Positions 58,655 through 64,000 of a stretch of 64,000 bases of DNA are shown here, piece after piece. Both the position numbers and the translations under genes were made by a program. Origin of the DNA: an uncultured Collinsella sp. (GTDB lineage: Bacteria > Actinomycetota > Coriobacteriia > Coriobacteriales > Coriobacteriaceae); assembly GCA_934647195.1 (NCBI GenBank), contig CAKUFD010000008.1, forward strand, positions 1-64,000, written 5' to 3'. Numbering within the stretch: position 1 is the stretch's first letter; each line of letters starts with the position of its first letter. The notes under the pieces are model-generated. The model had not been told where the DNA came from, made no database searches, and was given only the letters and a program-made list of their open reading frames with translations.

Positions 58655-60490
58655 ATGGCGGCTCTTCTTGGCTGTGACGCGGTTTCACTCGAATATCCCA
58701 CCAAGGTCATCCTTAAAGGCGTGACACTGGGCGTGGCGGAAGGCGACCGCATCGGCATCGTTGGCAAGAACGGTGACGGCAAGTCGACGTTGCTTTCGGT
58801 GCTTGCCGGAATTACCGAACCCGATGAGGGGAGGGTCACGCATCGTCGCGACCTTCATGTGGGCGTGCTTGGGCAACGCGATGCGCTTTGTGACACCGAT
58901 ACCGTGCATCATGCCGTGGTGGGTGATGTACCCGAGTACGAGTGGGCAGCTTCGCCTGTTGTGCGCAACATTTTGGATGGCCTGATTGCGGATGTCCCCT
59001 GGGAGGGAGCTGTGGGCGAGCTCTCGGGCGGGCAGAGGCGTCGTGTTGACCTTGCGCGCCTGCTGATCGGCGACTACGACGTGCTGATGCTTGATGAGCC
59101 CACAAACCACCTGGATATGCGGACCATCAACTGGCTGGCCGAGCATCTTAAGAGCCGCTGGCAGCCGGGCGTTGGCGCCCTTTTGGTAGTGACGCACGAT
59201 CGCTGGTTCTTGGATGAGGTCTGCACGTCGATGTGGGAAGTCCATGACGGTTGCGTCGATCCTTTCGAGGGTGGCTATTCCGCCTATATTTTGCAGCGCG
59301 TCGAGCGCGACCGCATGGCGCGTGTGACCGAGGAGCGGCGCCGCAACATGGCGCGCAAAGAGCTTGCATGGCTCTCGCGCGGAGCTCAGGCGCGTAGCAC
59401 CAAGCCAAAATTCCGTGTCGATGCGGCTCGCGAGCTCATCGCCGACGTTCCTCCCGTGCGCGATGAGCTGGAGCTCAAACGCCTGGCGGTTTCGCGATTG
59501 GGCAAGCAGGTCATCGATGTTCTCGATGTGACGGCAGGCTACGACGCGGCCGATTCGGAAGATGCGGCCGGCGCTTCGCGCCCTGTTCTCAACGACGTGA
59601 CCTGGCTTATCGGTGCCGGCGACCGCTTTGGCCTTCTGGGCGAGAACGGAGCGGGAAAATCGACGCTTCTCAACGTGCTTCAAGGCAAGATGGCACCGCT
59701 TCGCGGGCGCGTGAAAATCGGTCAAACCGTGCGTTTTGGCGTGCTCTCCCAGCAGCTTGAGGAACTCGATCCCCATATGGACGAGACCATTCGCGAGATT
59801 CTTTCCACCTATAAGCGCGTCTATATCGTCGATGGCAAGGAGACGAGTCCCGAGAAGCTCTGCGAGCGTTTGGGATTCACGACCAAGCAGCTCTGGAGTC
59901 GTATCAAGGATCTTTCGGGCGGTCAGCGTCGCCGTCTTTCCTTGTTGCTCACGATTCTTGACGAGCCTAACGTGCTCATTTTGGACGAGCCGGGCAACGA
60001 CCTCGATACCGATATGCTTGCGATTGTGGAGGATCTGCTGGATGGCTGGCCGGGAACGCTCATTCTCGTGACGCATGACCGCTTCTTGATGGAGCGCGTG
60101 ACCGACTCTCAATTCGCATTGATCGATGGATACCTGCGCCATGTCCCCGGCGGTGTTGACCAGTATCTCAAGCTCGTGAACGAGGCGAGTGCTGCTGCGT
60201 CTGAGACTCCCGTGCCGCGTGGACAAGAGGCCGCCGTCTCCTCGCCGCAGCCGCCCACGGGCCTTTCCAATGCAGAGCGCCAGCGCCTGCGTCGCGAGGT
60301 ATCTTCACTTGAGCGCAAGATGGAGGCGCGCCGCGCCGAGCTTGAAGAGCTGCGGGCGGGCATGGCCGATGTCGATCCCACAGATTATGCGGCGCTCGAA
60401 GCTCAGCAAAAAAAGATCGATGACAAACAAGATGAGCTTGATGGCCTTGAGACGTCCTGGCTCGAGGCTTCCGAGCAGCTTGGAGAGTAA
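58655..60490 (+). CDS. ABC-F family ATPase (Uup-like)
   Basis: A 611-aa soluble protein with two ABC domains and no membrane helices. Such proteins act on the ribosome as translation factors, and some give antibiotic resistance. Domain 1 has Walker A GKNGDGKSTLL, signature LSGGQRRRV and Walker B MLDEPTNHLD. The inter-domain arm is at about 210-275. Domain 2 has GENGAGKSTLL, LSGGQRRRL and ILDEPGNDLD. A C-terminal coiled-coil with heptad-like Glu/Arg/Leu pattern (about 545-605) is as in Uup. Start at 58655; single gene with a terminator upstream from pstB. Confidence 0.92.
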   Translation: MAALLGCDAVSLEYPTKVILKGVTLGVAEGDRIGIVGKNGDGKSTLLSVLAGITEPDEGRVTHRRDLHVGVLGQRDALCDTDTVHHAVVGDVPEYEWAASPVVRNILDGLIADVPWEGAVGELSGGQRRRVDLARLLIGDYDVLMLDEPTNHLDMRTINWLAEHLKSRWQPGVGALLVVTHDRWFLDEVCTSMWEVHDGCVDPFEGGYSAYILQRVERDRMARVTEERRRNMARKELAWLSRGAQARSTKPKFRVDAARELIADVPPVRDELELKRLAVSRLGKQVIDVLDVTAGYDAADSEDAAGASRPVLNDVTWLIGAGDRFGLLGENGAGKSTLLNVLQGKMAPLRGRVKIGQTVRFGVLSQQLEELDPHMDETIREILSTYKRVYIVDGKETSPEKLCERLGFTTKQLWSRIKDLSGGQRRRLSLLLTILDEPNVLILDEPGNDLDTDMLAIVEDLLDGWPGTLILVTHDRFLMERVTDSQFALIDGYLRHVPGGVDQYLKLVNEASAAASETPVPRGQEAAVSSPQPPTGLSNAERQRLRREVSSLERKMEARRAELEELRAGMADVDPTDYAALEAQQKKIDDKQDELDGLETSWLEASEQLGE

Positions 60491-60659
60491 CCCGGTCGAG
60501 ACAAGGGAAAAAGCCGTCGTTTCGAGAGCGTTTCTTGTCGATTAATGCTTGCGTGCACTTACGTTAACCCTCTTCAATTGTCTTCGTACAGGCCCCTCTT
60601 CCCTGCATACTCAGCATATAACGATTGTTGGTGGCTGCGGCGAAGAAGGGTTTATGCTC

Positions 60660-61871
60660 ATGGATCGTTTCAGTTATTGCCTACCCACGCATTTCGAGTT
60701 TGGCGAAGAGGCTGAGCTTGAGGTTGGCCGTTTGGTAAGTCGTTTTTCGGGAACGAAGGCGCTTATTGTTTTGGGTGAAGGGTCCGCGCGGCGCTCGGGT
60801 CTTCTTGCGCGCGTCCGTGGTTCGCTTGATAGAGCCCTTTTGGACTATGTGGTGCTCTCGGGGGTGCAGCCGGCATCCCAGCTTGAGTTGGTGCGAGAAG
60901 GTATCGACCTGGCGCGCGATGAGCGAGTCGATTTTATTTTGGCGATCGGCGGCGGCAGCGTGATCGACGTTGCCAAGGCGATTGCCGCCGGTGTGCGCTA
61001 TCGGGGCGATGTGCTCGATTTCTTTCGTGGCGAGGCGGTGCTCGACGATGCCCTTCCCATTGGCTGCGTGCTCACGACGGCGGCTTCGGGGTCGGAAGCC
61101 TCGGCCACTGCCATGTTGCAGCTTGAAGAAGGCAGGGGAGTTGCGGAAACGACTTCCAACGTTTTGATTCCTTCGTTTTCGGTGCTCAACCCCGCTTTGA
61201 CCGAAACGCTTCCTGCATATCAGGTGTCTTGCGGCATCTGCGAGACATTGGCCTATCTATTTGGCTTGTACCTTGAAGATTCTCAGGCGACGGGTGTGAG
61301 CGATCGCTTGATCGAGGGACTGATGGGCGCAATTGTCGAGGAGACGCCGCTTGTTCTGTCGGATCCCGCCGATGTGCACGCACGCGCGGATTTGATGTGG
61401 GCTTCTTGCATGGCGCATAACAACATGTGCATGCCGGGCCGCGTGTCCCATCCCGTGAGTCGCGAGATTGCGCTGACGCTTTCCGCGCGTCTGAAAAAGC
61501 CTCTGGGATCCTGCCTTTCCGTTGTGTTGCCGCCGGTGTTGTCCTTGGTTTTGGAGCGTGACGCTGCGCGGCTTGCTCGGTTGGGGCGACGTGTATGGGG
61601 GCTCTCATCGTGTGGAAACGAGCTTGAAGACGCGCGAGCGGCTATCGAGTGCCTGGGTAATTATCTTGGCGCGCTGCAGCTGCCTCGCTCTTTGGCAGAG
61701 CTTGGGACAACGGGTGAGGACCTGGAGGATGCCATCGAAGGCACCGGTTTGGTGACAGAGGTTCTTGAAACGGGAAACTCGCAGGTAATTGAGCATCTTA
61801 CGAGAGGGGAGGCCCATCGTCTTCTCGTTGCCCTTGCGGGCCATTCGAAGGCTGCGGAGGTCGCGGCATAA
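60660..61871 (+). CDS. Iron-containing alcohol dehydrogenase homologue with a lost metal site
   Basis: A 403-aa protein of the iron-containing (BdhA/YqhD-like) alcohol dehydrogenase family. The NAD(P)-binding core is intact: ALIVLGEGSARRSG, GGGSVIDVAKA (near 98-108) and TTAASGSEAS. The metal ligands are not: the DxxxH of the family reads E195-T-L-A-Y199, and the second His pair keeps only His264 (SHPVSRE) while the next one is lost in ARLKKPLG. A metal-dependent dehydrogenase reaction is therefore unlikely. The ATG at 60660 (MDRFSY) fits the family start with AAGGG 9 nt upstream; the ATG at 60654 is the alternative. Function unknown. Confidence 0.82.
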   Translation: MDRFSYCLPTHFEFGEEAELEVGRLVSRFSGTKALIVLGEGSARRSGLLARVRGSLDRALLDYVVLSGVQPASQLELVREGIDLARDERVDFILAIGGGSVIDVAKAIAAGVRYRGDVLDFFRGEAVLDDALPIGCVLTTAASGSEASATAMLQLEEGRGVAETTSNVLIPSFSVLNPALTETLPAYQVSCGICETLAYLFGLYLEDSQATGVSDRLIEGLMGAIVEETPLVLSDPADVHARADLMWASCMAHNNMCMPGRVSHPVSREIALTLSARLKKPLGSCLSVVLPPVLSLVLERDAARLARLGRRVWGLSSCGNELEDARAAIECLGNYLGALQLPRSLAELGTTGEDLEDAIEGTGLVTEVLETGNSQVIEHLTRGEAHRLLVALAGHSKAAEVAA

Positions 61872-62010
61872 CGCTATCAAAGTCTCTGACACACGTTGCC
61901 GCACTCGGGTGTGCGTTGCATTAAAATGAAGGCATCATCTTATGAGATGCGAGTGCCGTGACACCGGTTTCGCGGCAAGGGTGCAGCCCGGCTCGCAAAA
62001 GGAGGATCAT

Positions 62011-63702
62011 ATGCCTGTTGTTTCTGCTCCAGTCGATGCAACGCAGACCCCTGAGTGGGCGGCGCTTGTCGAGCACCAAAAGGAGATTGCCGCGAACTTT
62101 ACCTTGAAGAAGGCGTTCGCTGATGACCCCGATCGTGTTTCTAAGTTCTCGCACGATATGGGCGAGCTGCATTTTGACTTCTCCAAGAACCTCGTTACCG
62201 AGAAAACGCTCAAGCTTCTGCTCGATTTGGCCCGTGCCGTGCATGTCGAGGAGCGTCGCGACGCGATGCTCGCTGGCGAGCACGTGAACACGACCGAGGA
62301 CCGTGCGGTGCTCCATTCCGCCCTGCGCGCTCCTGAGTCCGATCGCGGTTCGCTGATGGTCGATGGCCAGGATGTCGTGGGCGACGTGCATGACGTCCTC
62401 AATCGCATGTATGCCTTTGCCGACAAGGTGCGCAGCGGCGCTTGGACCGGCGTGACGGGCAAGAAGATCGAGCATGTGGTTTCCATTGGCATCGGTGGCT
62501 CCGACCTTGGCCCGGTCATGGTCTACGAAGGCCTCAAGCCCTTTGCAAATGCCGGTATCGACTGCACGTACGTGTCGAATATCGATCCCAATGACATTGC
62601 CGAGAAGCTGCGCTCCCTCGATCCTGAGACCACGCTCATGATCGTCGTCTCCAAGACCTTCACGACCCTCGAGACGCTCACCAACGCTCGTGAGGCAAAG
62701 GCGTGGATGCTCGAGGGCCTTGAGCGCAACGGTGCCATCGATGGCTCTGATGCCAGCCGTGCCGATGCTATCAAGAAGCACTTTGTCGCCGTTTCCACTG
62801 CGCTCGACCGTGTCGAGGAGTTCGGTATCGATCCCGAGAACGCCTTTGGCTTCTGGAATTGGGTCGGCGGTCGCTACTCCGTCGACTCCGCCGTTGGCCT
62901 GTCTCTTATCGTTGCCTTTGGACGCGAGGTCTTCGAAGAGTTCCTCCGTGGGTTCCACGATGTAGACGTCTACTTTAAGGAGACTCCGCTCGAGAACAAC
63001 GTCCCTGTCCTCATGGGCATGATTAACGTGTGGTACTCCAACTTCTGGCATACCGAGACGCACGCCGTGCTGCCCTATAACCAGTATATGCATCGCTTCC
63101 CGGCCTATCTCCAGCAGCTCACCATGGAGTCCAATGGCAAGAGCGTCCGTTGGGACGGAAGCCCCGTTTCTTGCGATACCGGCGAGATCTTCTGGGGCGA
63201 GCCGGGCACAAACGGTCAGCACTCCTTCTATCAGTTGATTCACCAGGGTACGCGCATGATCCCTGCCGATTTCATCGCCTTTGTGAATACCACGAATCCC
63301 CTGAAGGACGGTGACCAGGATACGCACGAGCTGCTGCTGGGCAACTTCCTCGCCCAGACTAAGGCTCTTGCATTTGGCAAGACGGCCGACGAGGTGCGCG
63401 CCGAGGGTACGCCCGAGCCAATCGTTCCCGCGCGTTGCTTTGCTGGCAACAAGCCGTCCACCTCGATTCTGGGTACGGCTTTGACGCCGCATTCGCTGGG
63501 TGCCCTCGTGGCGCTCTATGAGTACATCGTGTTCGTCGAGGGCACGGTGTGGGGCGTCGACTCTTTCGATCAGTGGGGCGTTGAGCTTGGCAAGCAGCTC
63601 GCTCGCGAGATCACCGTCGCTTTCCACGACGACGAGGCTCTTGCCGAGCAGGATGCGAGCACTCAGGCGCTTATCGCGTTTTATCACGAGCACCGCGCTT
63701 AA
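62011..63702 (+). CDS. pgi: Glucose-6-phosphate isomerase
   Basis: Interconverts glucose-6-phosphate and fructose-6-phosphate in glycolysis. It has 563 aa. The family blocks [19 protein letters not shown] (in part IGGSDLGP, near 160), the [10 protein letters not shown] sugar-phosphate site, [14 protein letters not shown] and the C-terminal [14 protein letters not shown] signature are all intact. AAAGGAGG (within 61998-62006) precedes the ATG at 62011; the longer in-frame start lies in the leader. It is followed by a terminator and a HAD gene. Confidence 0.96.
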   Translation: MPVVSAPVDATQTPEWAALVEHQKEIAANFTLKKAFADDPDRVSKFSHDMGELHFDFSKNLVTEKTLKLLLDLARAVHVEERRDAMLAGEHVNTTEDRAVLHSALRAPESDRGSLMVDGQDVVGDVHDVLNRMYAFADKVRSGAWTGVTGKKIEHVVSIGIGGSDLGPVMVYEGLKPFANAGIDCTYVSNIDPNDIAEKLRSLDPETTLMIVVSKTFTTLETLTNAREAKAWMLEGLERNGAIDGSDASRADAIKKHFVAVSTALDRVEEFGIDPENAFGFWNWVGGRYSVDSAVGLSLIVAFGREVFEEFLRGFHDVDVYFKETPLENNVPVLMGMINVWYSNFWHTETHAVLPYNQYMHRFPAYLQQLTMESNGKSVRWDGSPVSCDTGEIFWGEPGTNGQHSFYQLIHQGTRMIPADFIAFVNTTNPLKDGDQDTHELLLGNFLAQTKALAFGKTADEVRAEGTPEPIVPARCFAGNKPSTSILGTALTPHSLGALVALYEYIVFVEGTVWGVDSFDQWGVELGKQLAREITVAFHDDEALAEQDASTQALIAFYHEHRA

Positions 63703-63719
63703 GCGGGCGCTGTGGCTGG

Positions 63720-63752
63720 GGGCTCGGGGTAAAATCCCCGGGCCCTATTTTT
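63720..63752 (+). terminator. Terminator of pgi
   Basis: GGGCTCGGGG (63720-63729) pairs with CCCCGGGCCC (63736-63745), with one T-G pair, followed by TATTTTTA. The T tract abuts the SD of the next gene. Confidence 0.85.
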
Positions 63753-63768
63753 ATGGAAAGGATATGGC

Positions 63769-64000
63769 ATGGCGTTTGACGTGCCCTTTCGTGCCGTTAT
63801 CTTCGATATGGATGGCGTGCTGTTTGACTCCGAGTGGTATTACTATCATGAGCTCGCAGTCTTTAGCGATGCGTTCGACTTGGGCGTGACGGAGGAGGAG
63901 CGGCGCCGCATGGTGGGCAATTCGTCGCAAAACTTCTTTACGACCATTCAGGCGTGGTGGCAACGTGCGGGGCATGGTGCGATTGATGAGGAGCGCGTGC
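63769..64000 (+). CDS. HAD family hydrolase (partial, cut by window end)
   Basis: The first 77 codons of a HAD subfamily IA protein, running off the window. Motif I is AVIFDMDGVLFDSE (nucleophile Asp14), typical of beta-phosphoglucomutase/phosphatase-like enzymes, followed by the start of a helical cap. GGAAAGG lies about 8 nt upstream of ATG 63769. It directly follows pgi, so a sugar-phosphate substrate is possible but cannot be shown. Confidence 0.85.
   Translation, partial: MAFDVPFRAVIFDMDGVLFDSEWYYYHELAVFSDAFDLGVTEEERRRMVGNSSQNFFTTIQAWWQRAGHGAIDEERV

Overview
The window looks like a chromosomal segment of a gut Coriobacteriia (Actinobacteria), most likely Collinsella or a close relative. 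This is inferred from moderately high GC, a four-domain ribosomal protein S1, a bile salt hydrolase, a membrane-anchored LuxR-type regulator of the type common in Coriobacteriia, a short-form ThiC and Tat/lipoprotein binding proteins. I see no rRNA, tRNA, CRISPR, phage or insertion-sequence genes. Gene density is high, starts are usually preceded by clear Shine-Dalgarno (SD) sequences, and many genes end in strong intrinsic terminators.

Layout. 1-6.6 kb: glmM, a superoxide reductase with a degenerate N-terminal domain, a NAD-synthetase-like protein without its catalytic residues, and ruvC-ruvA-ruvB. 6.6-10.1 kb: the one-carbon set fhs, fchA, folD. 10.1-15.5 kb: cold-shock protein (minus), C69 dipeptidase, phasin-like protein plus ABC1/UbiB kinase, bile salt hydrolase. 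A long inverted repeat (15548-15662) lies between the bile salt hydrolase gene and convergent metG. 15.8-25.3 kb: metG, a DUF3267 membrane metalloprotease-like protein overlapping queH, a PAP2 phosphatase, the minus-strand set wecA/tagO-like - trpS - HAD, a TIGR02452 (PARG-like) protein and an SGNH hydrolase. 25.4-29.9 kb: MATE exporter, amidohydrolase and LuxR-type regulator. 29.9-32.3 kb: thiC-thiD under a TPP riboswitch.

32.4-39.8 kb is a minus-strand peptide-uptake operon. In order it holds a 25-codon ORF ending in Cys-Cys-Glu, a Tat/lipobox solute-binding protein, two permeases, a double ATPase, a C39-like cysteine peptidase and an M20 peptidase. 39.9-49 kb: M18 aminopeptidase, polA, HAD phosphatase, argG, argH and ndk. 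49-64 kb: cysteine desulfidase-like protein, rpsA (TTG start), HAD phosphatase, PepV-type dipeptidase, pstSCAB, ABC-F protein, a metal-site-less iron-alcohol-dehydrogenase homologue, pgi, and the start of another HAD gene cut by the window edge.

The lifestyle suggested is peptide- and amino-acid-based gut fermentation: six peptidases or dipeptidases, a peptide importer and cysteine breakdown. Host and redox adaptation appear as bile salt hydrolase and superoxide reductase. The points I find most worth checking are the peptide operon with its micro-ORF, the three-hairpin leader of pstS with 11-bp-phased repeats upstream, the 26-bp-arm inverted repeat after the bile salt hydrolase gene, and a set of enzyme homologues that have lost catalytic residues (NadE-like, Fe-ADH-like, FolD cyclohydrolase site, superoxide reductase centre I, PARG-like Glu, MetRS KMSKS).
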